Under the pieces are notes generated by a model. That model made no database searches, had not been told where the DNA came from, and saw only the letters and a list, made by a program, of their open reading frames with translations. DNA of 64,000 nucleotides. It comes from Epiperipatus broadwayi (Eukaryota > Onychophora > Udeonychophora > Euonychophora > Peripatidae). Made by a program: the position numbers and the translations under genes. This document shows, piece by piece, positions 25,050 through 37,467 of the stretch. The stretch is taken from assembly GCA_028023455.1 (NCBI GenBank), contig JAQFVV010006215.1, positions 9,131,950 through 9,195,949 of the forward strand. The letters are read 5' to 3'. Within the stretch, counting starts at the first letter, position 1. Each line of letters begins with the position of its first letter.

Positions 25050-26298
25050 CAATTTACAAAATGCATTTTATTTAATCAAAATGCAATCTATGAACTCTAT
25101 TTTGTGGCCCTACCAGATCTCACATTTCTTTAAATGAATATCAATAATTAGTCATCATTTCCAAAATACAATTCAATTACCATTAACAATTATATATTTG
25201 GTGCTATTTTCTAATGAAAACCAGCCATTTAATTGAAATATTAAAAAAAAACTGGAGAGACAAATAAATATATATACATTGAGAATTATTTGTTAGCTGC
25301 AGTATAACCTAGTAAAAGAGGAATTGTTAGGTTGAACTTAGAAAAAGATTTACATGAAATGATCATATGACAAATTTAACACATTTAAATGTTTAATTTT
25401 TAAGTCTGGTTTTAAAAGGGAAAAGGGATAATTTTTTATCATGTGTAATTACATTTATTCTGAAAAAAAAAACAAGAAAGGATCAAGATCTTTAAAAGTT
25501 GTTTATCAATTAATTTAAAAAAACATGAAAATCTTTAGCTTGGAGGAAACTCGTGTATAGTTTTTTTTTTTAAAAAAAAAGATCTTTCTTGTAAAAAGTA
25601 ATTTCTGAAGTAAATCATGATTGGATGAAAGATTGACTGTTTTTTAAAAAACAAGAGTATGTGAGCAACAGAATTCAGTAGAAATTTAGTAGTAGTGAGG
25701 TTAAACAGCTAGAAGCTCAGCTTGGAAATTGATGTTAGATTGACTTTTCTTAGTTAAAAAATGTTCACAAAGCAGCATATTACATAGTTTACAAGAACCA
25801 TGTGCTAGATTCTAGCTAAAAGCTGATCATTATTGACCCAACTATGTAACTAATTTCACTCAAGGAAATGTAGAAGAAAAATATCTGAAACTTTCAGCAA
25901 ACTGTATATATAAATCCATTCAAACTATGGTTATTTTGACTTATTCTGAAATGAAAATAATTGCTAAACTGGAATTACAAAAAGCTAAATGAAAAATAAA
26001 ATGAAAATAATCCTTAACATGGAGCCACAAAAGTTAAATGAATAAATTAACTATTCAGAAATCTATAAGAAAAAAAACTTGCAGCCAAGTGATTGACCAA
26101 AATACTACCTGTAAAATCTAACTGAAGACACCCAACCAGGCAATTACAAAAAAGATTAAGAAAGTGGGAAAAACCTCCATAAAATGAGGTGTTGCAAGGT
26201 GTACATCTAATACATTTATAAATGTTATTGGAACTTAGGGATAATCCTGGATGAGGCTAATTACTGATAATTCTGGACAGCATGTTTGGGAGCCATGT
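25050..26298. other. AT-rich non-coding DNA
   Basis: No gene or repeat is supported. Confidence 0.5.
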
Positions 26299-27135
26299 TT
26301 TTTTATTATACATTTTCAGTGTCATAAGTATCCCATAACCGTAACAAATGTTTTACTTATTAATATTAAAAAATATAATAAATTGATTATAAAATTCCTG
26401 TTAACTTTAAAAAATTCCAATAAATGTATTAAAAATTCCATTCATAGAAATAACACAAAATTCTATTCTTCAAAAGTTATTTTCACTTGAATTTATTTTT
26501 TCTTTAAAAAAAAAAAAGATATAGGGAAGCTTCTTACATTAACAGTACATTAAAAAAAAAAAGAATAAAATTGAAGTAATTAGATGGAAATGGATTTGAA
26601 TTTTTTTTTTTTAAGTTAAAAACAAAATAACTTATGAATAGAAGTAAAGCAGTTCATCAAGGATTATCCATAAGTACCCATATTTGAAAGTCCTATATAA
26701 TTCTTTCTTTTTGTATAATTCTTAAATTTTAAACAAAATCTTTTAGGATAAAAAAGTATTACTTATCTTTTAACGCACCAATTGGAAAATTATTTTAAAA
26801 CTCTTTGGCTTTTGTTTTCATTCCTTGGTGAACAGTTTTACTTTTATTCAAGTTATTTTGTTTTTAACTTCATTTTAAAAAAGTTTTCTCAAATCCATTT
26901 CCATCTAATTACTTTAATTTTTTTTGTAACAAGTCCCCCCGCCCCTTTTTAGAGAAAAAATAAATTCAAGTAAAATAACTTAGGAAGAAGTTTTATTTCT
27001 GTGATGGAATTTACATTTGTTATTTCTTAAAATTAGCAGGAATTTATAATAGATTTTTTTTAATATTACAAGTAAACCATATTCGGTAGGGTTATATGAT
27101 ACCTATGCCACTGAAAATGTATAATTAAAAAAATT
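26299..27135. repeat. large foldback element with ~360-bp arms
   Basis: The left arm (about 26299-26664) and right arm (about 26820-27135) are imperfect reverse complements around a spacer of roughly 155 bases. Matching anchors from outside in are TTATACATTTTCAGTG, ATTCCAT(T/C)...GAAATAA, ACTTGAATTTATTTTTTCT, TAATTAGATGGAAATGG and GTTAAAAACAAAATAACTT, each with its reverse complement in the other arm. Homopolymer lengths differ between arms, and the right arm holds a C-run (about 26935-26944) where the left has A. A 79-codon frame at 26251-26490 runs through the left arm and is not a gene. No flanking duplication was found, so mobility is unproven. Confidence 0.85.
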
Positions 27136-29265
27136 TGTTTATAAAGAAAGTAATAATTAAAAATAATGAATAATTTGTTTGTTTGTTTTTGAAAAAATGT
27201 TTTTTATTCTTATTGGGCTAAAATTGTAAGGGGGCAACAGTTTCAAAAGAAAAGAGGAAGGTTTAAGTTAGTTTTTTTTATTATTATTGTAAAATGTTTG
27301 ATTATTGAAAGAGAATAGCTCATTTAAATTAATTCATTAAGAATCAAACAGGAATATTTGTAAGAGCTATATTAAATAATGTGTTACATGGATACAGTTG
27401 ACTTTGATTTGTTATATTTTCTAAATGTATTTTATTCTTTACTTTATTAAATAATTTTGTTTTTATTCTTTTAGCTAATCTGTTCTGGGAATTACCAGTG
27501 TGTGCGACTGATTTCATGAGTTTTGCTCTAAGGGGTTTGTAGATTATCTCAATGAAATTAATAATAGAATGAATTAATTATGCATACTTTCAGTCTCTAG
27601 AGTCCTTGTGATTCCATATAGCATTATTTAGATGGTCATGTCATTTTTAAAATTCACATATTGCACTTTACAGATATGGTAATTATTTATTAATGGCTGA
27701 TATACTCATGGTACCTGATAGTTGAGAGCATTGATGATTATCAACATTAATATAAGGGTCTCAGCATTTTTGATAAAAAATTACTTTTATAATTATTTTG
27801 TGTTTATGTATGTGCATGATGAAATAATAATGATTGCTTTTATAATATGCCTTAAATTTGGCATTAGTTAGATATTAACCTATTTGTATTGCCACTTTTA
27901 AATTCAGTCTCAAGGGTTGATTCTTGAATATTATTGTTGGTGATGCCATGTTTGAAACTTAGATATTACTTATACTGGATTCAAAGACCAATTCGTTGCT
28001 CATTTCTGTCATTAAAAACAGATATCTTTTTAGAGGATTATGACTTTCATTATCCTGTATACCTCATTTCCATACGTACTCACTCCTAAATTGTCGGATT
28101 CCATTACTTAAAGAGACCAGCCTTAGAAAATTTTTCAATAAGCAAGAGATTGATTTCCTCATATTGACAAGTTAAAAATATGAAATTAACAATATTTTAA
28201 CATAGAATGTATCATACATATTGAAACAAAAAGCAGAAATTAGATTATTGAATTATTTTTTTAAGAATAATAATGGCAAAGAGTGTAAAAATTCATAAAG
28301 AAAATATTGGATACTCCCAAAGAATAGGAAAACTTCAATCCCATTTTACTTATTACTATTTACAACGCCTTGCAATAAACAATTCAATATTTTCACATCA
28401 AGCAGAATAGCTAAGTATCAATTAGTAGAACCATTCTGAATCTCAACATTAATTAATTTAATAGGAGATAAAAGCAAACCAAAAATGATTACTACCTTTA
28501 CTGATATGTTTGCAGTATGTAACTGAACAAATGCTGAAATTCATTAACAATTTAGATTTTTTTTATTAAAAAGAAAGAAAAATTCAGAAAACCACATAAT
28601 TTTAAAATGTTATTTTTTAAACTAAATTTAGTAACATATTGATATAAAGAGGTTCACTACTTATATCAAGAAATCTCAAAATTGGGTTGTTAAAAATTAC
28701 AATAATGAAGTAATATGCAATGAAAAACTTTCACCAATGTTGATCAGGTATTATTGTTTAGTCATTGCCTATTTATTTTAATGTAACCAATATATGTTTT
28801 TAATAAAATACATTTAACTTATACATTTATATATAATAAAAAAATCCATTTAAATTACAAATAAATTTTAGTAAACAGTGTTATACTAATAGCTGTGTTA
28901 GATGCTCTTATTTATAGCAGATATATATATATTGAACTTGGTTTCAGAAAAAAGTTTGCTGTTAATTTAAAAGAAACACTGATTCCTCTTGGAGGTTTAA
29001 AGAGGGCAAATTTCTAAAGTCCACTCCATACATTCTTGTCGTTATAGCAGTTATTACTATATGATTATTCATATAGAATACAAACATGGATGAACTGTAT
29101 TTTATCTCTGAGTTTAAGATCAAGAAACACCATAGTCTTTCTTCAGTTTCCTGATAAGGCAGAATGAATTTGTGAGTGAATGAACATTTTTTTTTCTAAT
29201 AGATATGTACAATCATGCCAGATGAAAATAAATCATAGCCCTTATTCCCAGAAGACTGTAAAGTC
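27136..29265. other. AT-rich non-coding DNA
   Basis: No gene or repeat is supported up to the 5' side of LINE copy B. Confidence 0.5.
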
Positions 29266-29269
29266 ATCA

Positions 29270-32070
29270 GCCAAGGCAGCAGTTGGTGGCCAAAAGCAGA
29301 GGGTGATAAGAATCCCCCGATTGCAGACCCAGGCTACTATTTGGTGATAACTATTTATTTAGATATATACATCTGTAGATCACTTTCAAGTGAATAAATA
29401 TTGCAAGAATTAGAAGAAAAACTGTCTGATATTAAATGGGATATTATTGGGCTTTGTGAAGTTAGAAGCAAAGGTGAAAAGACAATTGATTTAAAAAGTG
29501 GCCATGTGCTCTATTACAAAAGCACAGATATCGGAAGTACAAGTGAAGGAGGTTTCATTATAAATAAAAAGTAAAAGACCATTGTGGAGATTGATGGTGT
29601 ATTGGACAGAGTGGCAAGATTAATTATTCAACTTAATAGCAGATAACAAATGCAGATAATTCAGATTTATGCCCAATAAGTTCTCATAGTGATGAAATAG
29701 TAATTTTTATATGGATGTACAAAAGGCTTTTGATCAGAATAAACAACATTTTAAAATGATTCTGAGACTTTAATGTTAAAATTAGTAAACAAATGAAACA
29801 TGAAAGTGCTGCAGGTAAATTTGGTATAATGGTAATAGAAATGAGAGAGGACAGAGATTTGTGGAGTTTGCAGAAAAATAAAATATATATATATATTATG
29901 ATTTTTTTTTTTTTTAGCAAAATATTAAAAATAAATGTACATGGAAGTATCCAAATGAAGGTACAGTAGAACTGGATTATATTTTAACTAACAGAAAATA
30001 CATATTTCAAGATCATAATGTTTTTAATAAATTCAACACAGGAAGTGATCATCGATTAATCATATGTAAGATAGATGTTAATGCAAAACTAGAGACAAAA
30101 AAAATTAACAAAAACAATATTTACAGTTGAAGTTTTTAATCTTCAGAAACATTCTAATGAATTTAAATTAGAATTTGCAAATCAGTTCCAAGTATTAGTA
30201 GATCTTGAACATGATTCAGACTTAAATGAAATTAATAAGAAAATAATTGAATAGCTTGTAAAAAAAAAAAGCAAAAATTACCCAATAAAATTTCTACTGA
30301 GACTAGAGAATTTATTAAGAAAAGGAATATGAAGATATATAAAAATGATTCATTAAAAAGGACTGAATGTCACAAATTTTGTAAAATGATGCAAAAAAAA
30401 GTTGATAATGATATAAGAAATTATAATTGTGAAGTAGCAAGGAAAAAAACAATAAAAATCTCAAGAGTGTAAACATTTTGCTATTGGTAGGGATCTTATA
30501 TTCTCCAATAAAAAAAAAAAAGATGGAACTATTACTAAAAAGAGAGATGATATGAATTGGATAGAAAATTTTTATCAAGAATTATATAATAATAAAGAAT
30601 AAGAACCTTCTATATCTATTATCTTCTGAATTGCCCAGAATTTTAAATGAAGAAGTGAGACAATTTATGAAGAAAGGAAAAGCTCCAGGTAATGATGGAA
30701 TTAGAATTGTTATCTTAAAAGAAGTAGGTGAAGAAATATAATTTTTTTTTAGCAAAGTTATATATCAAATGTCTAAAAGATAAAGATGTACAGATGATAG
30801 GAAGAATGCAGTATTAATAATAATATTTAAAAAGATAATGAAGAACATGTTAGAAATTACAGACCTATCAGCTTTTTAGCAGTTTTACATAAAAATTTTA
30901 CCAACATAGTTACAACTCATCTACAGAGAACATTGAATTTCAACCAACCAAGAGAAAAAGCAGGATTCAAAAGTGATTTTAGTACAGTAGATCATATCCA
31001 AGTATTAAGAGAAGTTATAAAAAGGTCCAATGATATGAGTTGCAATTACGCTTTGGATTTATAGATTATGAAAAGGCATTTGATGCTATACGCATTTCTT
31101 CAGTGATTAAAGCATTGTATCATCAAGATATTGTCATATTCTGAAGAATATTTCTAAAAATGCAACAGCAACGATTAGATTACATAATGATATTAAAAAT
31201 GTTAACATAGTGTAAGACAGGGTGACTCCATATCTTCAAAACCTTTTACAGCAATGCTGCAAGAAATATTTTGGGCAGTAAAATGGGAAGCTAATAAAAT
31301 AAAAGTAAATGGGGATTATTTAAGTCATTTAGATTTTTCAGATGATGTAGTTGTTTTTGTAAATTATGCTTCAAGAAATGTACAAAGAGTTATCAGATGA
31401 AACTAAGAAAGTAGGACTAAAAGTAAATCTTAAAAAAAAACTAAAGTAATGTTCAATGTATTTTTTCAAAAGATGAAATTAAAGAAGATGATGAATATGA
31501 GTTAAAAGAAGTTAACAACTACAAATACCATGGTCAGATTATTACTACAGATGGAAACATGATGTATGAAAGTAATCATAAAATTAAACTTGGTTGGAGT
31601 GCTTTTGGAAGAAATAATTTAATATTAAAAGGAAATATGTTTCTGTGTTTACCAGTTTTTACCTATGGATATGAGACTTGATCACTTAATAGAAGAGCAA
31701 TACAGAGACTTCAGACCACCCAAATAAGTATGGAGAAATGCATGTTAGATGTAACAAGAAAAGATCGAAAATGCAATGTATGGGTGAAAGAACAAATAAG
31801 TGTTATTGACATCATTGAGAGAATTAAAAGTCTGAAGTGGAATTGGGTTAGACATATTTCTAGAAGAGATAATACATGGACAATTGAAATCTGAAACTGG
31901 ATTCCAAGAGATTGTAAAAGACCCTGAAAAAATGACATATGAGATGAATGGATGAAATAAGAAAATGTGTAGGGATGATATAGAGAAGAGATGCTAGGGA
32001 TCAGAGGAAGGAATGAACTTGGAGAGATCTTCATCCTGCCATGGAGATAATTGTTAACAATGATATAATG
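29270..32070 (+). mobile_element. nearly full-length but dead RTE/BovB-like LINE (copy B)
   Basis: The plus-strand copy starts with a GC-richer 5' leader (about 29270-29340). It continues with the apurinic-endonuclease domain in pieces: I-I-G-L-C-E-V-R near 29447, G-G-F-I-I-N, R-V-A-R-L-I-I-Q and I-Q-I-Y-A near 29655, later L-D-Y-I-L and S-D-H-R-L near 30045. The linker follows, then RT motifs (G-K-A-P-G-N-D-G near 30680; D-Y-E-K-A-F-D near 31065; R-Q-G-D-S-I-S near 31216; D-D-V-V-V-F near 31345) and the C-terminal block. The RT motif C first residues read F-S-D-D rather than F-A-D-D. Stops and frameshifts occur throughout, so no product is possible. It keeps the leader and endonuclease that copy A lacks, which shows the family architecture. 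Confidence 0.85.
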
Positions 32071-32164
32071 AACTTCTTCCATCACATAATTTAATTATTT
32101 TTACAGCACATAATTTAATTATTAAATGATTTTATTTCCAAAAAATCAAACTTAATTTATATTT

Positions 32165-32255
32165 TTTCAAATACATTAAACTATTAGTAATAACACACAG
32201 ATACTACTAATATAGAATAAAAATATTTCAAATATTATTATTCTCTTTTTTTTTT
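32165..32255 (-). repeat. degraded SINE tail fragment
   Basis: This segment follows the left SINE copy at about 22287-22375 in order and orientation: CAAATACATT, TAGTAATA/GCACACAG, a TAGTATAA-like block, TTTCAAATATTATT and the TTTCAGAT end. It is thus a minus-strand fragment of the same SINE family, lacking the tRNA head and lying just right of the 3' end of LINE copy B. Confidence 0.6.
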
Positions 32256-32538
32256 CAGATATCAAAAGACAGTAGAAAGATTAAGAGTATTGGATTAAAC
32301 ACTCTCAAAAAAAGAAAATAAATTATCTTGACAGATAATTGCAGTTTTTAAAGATCAGTGCAATGATTTTATCAGCATTTTATCACTCTATCAAAACACA
32401 AATTCATTTATGCAGATAAAATAGCTTTTGTCATATAAAAATAAAACTTACAAAATAAAAAAATAAATAAGAATGTAAACAGATAGAAGAACGATTCCAA
32501 GTGAAATCAGGAATTAAATTGATTTATCAGTTTTTATA

Positions 32539-32598
32539 ACTTGCAGCAATATATGTAAATAATATTTATAAATATTATTTACATATATCGCTGCAAGT
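32539..32598. repeat. 60-bp near-perfect palindrome
   Basis: Two 30-base arms (32539-32568 and 32569-32598) are exact reverse complements except for one mismatch, with no spacer. The outer ends read ACTTGCAGC and GCTGCAAGT. It could extrude as a cruciform or fold as an RNA hairpin. No flanking duplication is seen. Confidence 0.9.
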
Positions 32599-35591
32599 AA
32601 TAACATCGAAAAACTACTGCGTAGTAAATCGAAAGATTTCATGCTGTATGTTTGTAATTTGAACTCAGTGAGTTGAGTGTGAAGATATTTAAGATTCACG
32701 CTTTCAGATCTAGATACTTTAGACTGGCTTGGATATATAGAAAGACAAGTAAAGAAGAGGGTGGGAACCACCCATTTCTTGTCAAATTCTCTGTCTCAGT
32801 GCTTGCGATCTGATTGGATGTTAATAGTCATAAGCGCTTGAGAGTTTTGCAGTCTCGCAGTTTAATTATCAGTTTTTATCTGAACAGCAAAGAAGCAAAA
32901 ACAATAAAAACAAAACAAACAAAAAAGCAACTTCGTGACAAATCATTGAAACAGAAATCCAATCCAATATTATTTTGGCATCACATTAGATTGCATTTTA
33001 ATCTACAAATGATATGTATCTATTCAAACATAAGTGTTAATTTGTCTTGCATAACTTTATTATAAGAACAACTTGGAGATATAGGATATCACGGCATAAA
33101 CTTTCAAAAGTAGAAGACTATTCTCATCTAAAAACTCATGTACCCATTATAATATAATAGGTAATCAAATGAACAATATCTTAATAATTAATATAAAAGC
33201 AATCTGAAATTAATACTTCTTCCTCTACTAAATAACATCTCTTTTCACATATAAAGATTGGTTGCTGCAATTTAAAGTATTAGAAAATATTGAGAAAACC
33301 AATCCCATTCATTTATAATAATGTTCTAAACTTTCTAAGACCACCTTATAAATATTTATGGAAATTCTGGAATTCTCAACAAAGATCTAATTGTAAAATC
33401 AGTCTACAAATAATAAAAGTTATGTCATACCTTGCCATTGCTAGAACCAAATTGACTACAGCATTCCATGATCTGCTATTTACACTACAATGGGACTAAT
33501 ATATTGATCAGTACATTGCTTCAAACTACCAGTCTCATAACCAATGGCCTATCTACTCCGTTTAAAATGACTTGAAAGCTGTTAAGGAACCCAATATAAC
33601 AGCTGTCTACTGAAAAGATTTTCTGAATTTCAAATTTTTAATACTTTTGTTCTCTATTAATATTTATTTCTCTCTACTGTTTTTTTTTTTATTAATCTAA
33701 ATTTCTTAATTAATTCTTCATTTTTGTTTTCTTTATCATAAAATATTTATTTCTAGGTACATATTTCATTGTAGATACATGTGTTGTATTATGCAATTCT
33801 AATTAGGATATGTGCATGTAAAAGAATGTGACTTTAGTTCATATTTGATGCAGAAAATCATGTGAGGCACATATAAATTTAAAAATATTAAGAAATATTG
33901 AAATGGTGCAAGAAAAAGATTGTATATAATGAAATTGTCAGAATTTACTAATTTCATAATTTAGCAAGAATAAAATTTTAAATATTTTCTATGGATAATA
34001 TAGCTGAGAAAGAAAAAAGACTTTCCCTAATTTTGATCATAATTAATAAATCTAACAGATATCAAAATATGAAAGTTGATCATCTTTCAAAACATCCAAC
34101 CTAAGAAAGAAAACATTATATGCGTAAAATATAAATAAATGAACAGATAAATATAATATAAAATTTTATTCTAAAAAAAATCATGGTTTTATGAATATAT
34201 TCTTTTATTTGAAGCAGCAATAAAGTCCTTTAAAAATACAGTGAACTAACATGTAAACATGTAATATCTTTTGACAATGAAGGATGCACATAAAATAAGA
34301 TTTCAATTTACATATACTATACATGTCTTTGCATATATGTATATCTATAGGCAGATACAATATAAAATGGTGAAAGGAAAGTAGTCTGAAAGATAATAAG
34401 AAAATCATAATATACAACAAAAACATATTTTATTTTTAACAGAAATATAATTTAGAAGAAAAAATTAAAATTACGATTCTTAAAGTACCAATGTAAATAA
34501 TTTTATTCATCTTTTTAATAACTGCAAAAGAACACAAAAGTCATAAATCACTGTGGATTCTTCTGTAATTAAAGAATAATAGTAATGGAGTTTTACTTTC
34601 AATAAGGGTAACAAACCAATCAAAAACGCTTTTAATTCTTTACGATTTAGACTATTGTATTTTTTTTCTATACATAGTGTTTGCTACTTGATAAAATCTA
34701 ATACAAGTGATAAAAAGTAAAAAAAAAAAAACAATAATCAAAACTAAAATAGTATATAAATATAAAAACATATCCATAGAGAATATTAATGGTATATGTA
34801 TATCAGTAAAAAAAAGTATACTGAGTATAATACTTAAACTATATTACTTTTACATTCTACCAGAAATTTAATATATTTTAAAATTATACATCATTAATCA
34901 TTAGTATCTTTAATCTAGTACCAACTTCATTTATTACAATATTATTTTTTTAGTAAATAAAATATAAAATTTGAAAATTATTACTTGAGTTATTATTCCT
35001 TCCTCTCAAATATTTTATCTGCATCCCTCATGTTAATTTTTCTTGTCATATATTTACAAAATAAAATAAAAAAATAAAATTCTTCTTCCCATTCATCCAC
35101 TTTTTTTTTTTTTTTAAACTATTGCACAACTATATAAAGTTTTACAATAAAGAAACAAAATTTTTCAAAAATATATGTAAATATTTTTTTGGAAAAAAAA
35201 AAAATTACAAACTTTAAATAAATAAAAGTTATCCCTTATACTTGAAGGGAAATTTAAACAATATAAATATACACAAAACCAAGAATCAGTAGCAAGAGAA
35301 ACGATCAAATGAATTTTTAACAGAGATCAAAATTGTCAATATCTTTGAGATTCATAACAGGATTATATCCAATTATGTTATATATTGTATACTTTTGAAA
35401 TATACCTAGAATACTTTCAGACCATGTTTAGAAGTATTTAATTCACTTTTTGAAAAAGAATCCTAACTTCATAAATTTCAGAAAAGAATTTCATTAATTT
35501 TTTTATTATAAAAATAATAGATATATATTTTTAAAAATTTCACTTTTAAAGTAACAAGCGAATCCCCGAGAAATAAAAACTAAAGCATAAA
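32599..35591. other. AT-rich non-coding DNA
   Basis: A slightly GC-richer patch lies at about 32690-32860. The plus-strand frames at 32814-33065 and 33290-33499 have no recognised domain or splice context. Poly(T) and poly(A) runs are frequent around 35100-35200. Confidence 0.45.
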
Positions 35592-36199
35592 AAAGATTTG
35601 GTTGTTTTCTCATCCTTGGTGTTCGCCTTCAGATGTCGCTACTTCTAGGTAAATTCCTAGAAATATACCATTTCACCGGCCTTCACCCAACCAAAGAGGA
35701 ATTTTTCTACATTATAAACACAGAAAAGTCCTCACGTTATGTTGGACGGGAGGTGACGGCGACAGAAGCCAACACAATGAGACTTCTTTCTATGATAAAA
35801 CACAGAAAGAGTTCTCAACGGCTGCCGGTTATGGCTTTTTTTCTATGCTAAAAGCAAAGAGAAAGAAATGCCTTGATCGGCTGCCTTAGTAGTCGATTTT
35901 GTTCATCATTTTCTCGTAATAGTAGAATATCTATTTTCTCTGTAGTTTCGTGTGAGAGTGTGTGTCTTTGAAGCAGTCGTAGTTTTTTAAAATTTGATAA
36001 GACGTCTATTTTTTTTAATGTGTTGTAACTTACTTTACTGTTGAAAGTTTAGTAATAATGTCCTGAAGATTCAATTACGAAGGGTTAACCCTCAAAAATT
36101 GCTTTTAAGGGTGCAAAAGGGAAAAAAATTCAAGGATCATGCGAAAAGTACCGTTTTCGCGAGAATTCATCTGTGACCAGTTACTTTTGCTATATATAT

Positions 36200-36698
36200 A
36201 CACACAAACAAAAACAACCCACTGTCTAATTATTAGGAATTACTTGTCCGAAAAATAAAATTAGTCGGGTATTATGTTTTTTTTGTTTTGTTACATTTAT
36301 TATTTCAAAATAAGATTAGTTTTTATATCTACACACTAACAAAAACAACCCAGTTCCTGATTAATTACTGTCTTTAAAAAAAAAAAGCAAATTCAACGGG
36401 GTTTGATTTTTTTCAATGGAGTCTTTGAATTACGGTTTGTTTGTTTTTATATATACACAAGATTTACCAAAAAAAAAAGAAACCCACTTTCTGATTAATT
36501 ACTGTCAAAAGAAACGCAAATTAGGCGGCTATCATTTTTAAATTTAGTATTTCAATAACGGTACTCTTTTTATATAGACAGACTTAACAAGAACAACCCA
36601 CTGATTTATTACTGTCCGTCCCCCATCCAAAAAAAAAGAAAACGGAAATTAAGTCGGGTATCATTTTTCAATCGAGTCTTTTAATGACGGTCCTTACT
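36200..36698 (+). repeat. minisatellite array 1, four diverged units of ~121-131 bp
   Basis: Units start near 36200, 36331, 36455 and 36578, each with a variant of ACACA(A/C)...AACAACCCA. This is followed by TGATTAATTACTGTC, an A-run, a GTCGGGTATCATTTTT-like segment and TTT(A/G)AATTACGGT before a TTTTTATATA end. The array lies wholly inside the 35600-37459 element. Confidence 0.85.
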
Positions 36699-36764
36699 AA
36701 TAGTAGTCAGGTATCAATTCTAAATTGTAGTATATAAATTACGTTACTTTTGATAGATTTAGAA

Positions 36765-37271
36765 TTATCTCTTGCTTTTTTAATAAAATGATTGATTTAC
36801 TCTTGACCAAAAATACCGTAACTTTTAAAAAAAAGATACACATAAAGTCCAAAAAAAAAAATGAAAAAAAGCCCCGTAACTTTAAAGACACACACAAACT
36901 CAAAAACAATCTAAGATTAATAAACATTGACTTATTACGTCTTGCTTTTGAATCAAATTATTGATTTACTCTTGCAAAAAAAATACCGTAACTTTAAAAA
37001 GACACACCTAAAGTCAAAAAAAAAAAAAATTCAAAAAAGCCCCATAACTTTAAAGATACACACACAAACTTAAAAACAAGATAAGAATAATAAACATTTA
37101 CTTATTACCTCTTGCTTTTGAATAAAATTATTGATTTACTCTTGCCAAAAAAAAAAAAAGACCGTAACTTTAAAAAGACACACGTAAAGTCAAAAAAAAA
37201 AAAATTAGAAAAACACCGTAACTTTAAAGACACACAAACTCAAAAACAAGATAAGATTAATAAACATTTAC
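36765..37271 (+). repeat. minisatellite array 2, three units of ~170 bp
   Basis: CTTGCTTTT occurs at 36771, 36941 and 37111, a period of exactly 170. Each unit continues with ATTGATTTACTCTTG, an A-run, ACCGTAACTTTAAAAA, GACACAC, AAAGTC, a second CCGTAACTTTAAAGA-like block and AATAAACATT. The two CGTAACTTTAAA blocks within each unit suggest an older ~85-bp sub-period. The third unit is slightly short. It lies directly after array 1 in the same element. Confidence 0.9.
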
Positions 37272-37467
37272 AAAAATGAAAAAAAAACTAACATCATATA
37301 ATAGTATTAGTTAGTAGAATATTTTATTACAAATCTAAGAAATAAGATCTTTTTAGATCAAATCGATCATTTAGGTCCGGCCCGGAATCGTTATATGTAT
37401 ATGTTTTTGATTAGCATCAATGCCATCTTAAGGCGAACACCAAGGATGAGAATACAACCAAAGATTT

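Larger units (their letters stand above)
35600..37459. mobile_element. 1860-bp terminal-inverted-repeat element carrying two minisatellite arrays
   Basis: The outer 36 bases (35600-35635 and 37424-37459) are reverse complements with two mismatches. The shared core is CATCCTTGGTGTTCGCCTT and the ends are GGTTGT...ACAACC. A perfect 8-bp direct repeat AAAGATTT lies immediately outside, at 35592-35599 and 37460-37467. The left third (about 35640-36150) is GC-richer with no long frame; a 72-codon frame at 35633 begins inside the terminal repeat and is not convincing. The rest is two tandem arrays. An 8-bp duplication fits hAT, P, Merlin or Zisupton-type transposases; ends starting GG recall Merlin, but the superfamily is undecided. 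There is no transposase, so the element is nonautonomous. Confidence 0.9.

Noticed and set aside
31711-32085. 124-codon minus-strand frame with signal-peptide-like hydrophobic stretches
   Set aside because: It is antisense to the C-terminal coding region of LINE copy B, which explains its length.
35633-35851. 72-codon frame at the left end of the 1.86-kb element
   Set aside because: It starts inside the terminal inverted repeat, is far too short for a transposase and has no motif.
36200-37271. Arrays of repeated units considered as CRISPR-like
   Set aside because: Units are contiguous minisatellite repeats without constant repeats and unique spacers, and the genome is eukaryotic.
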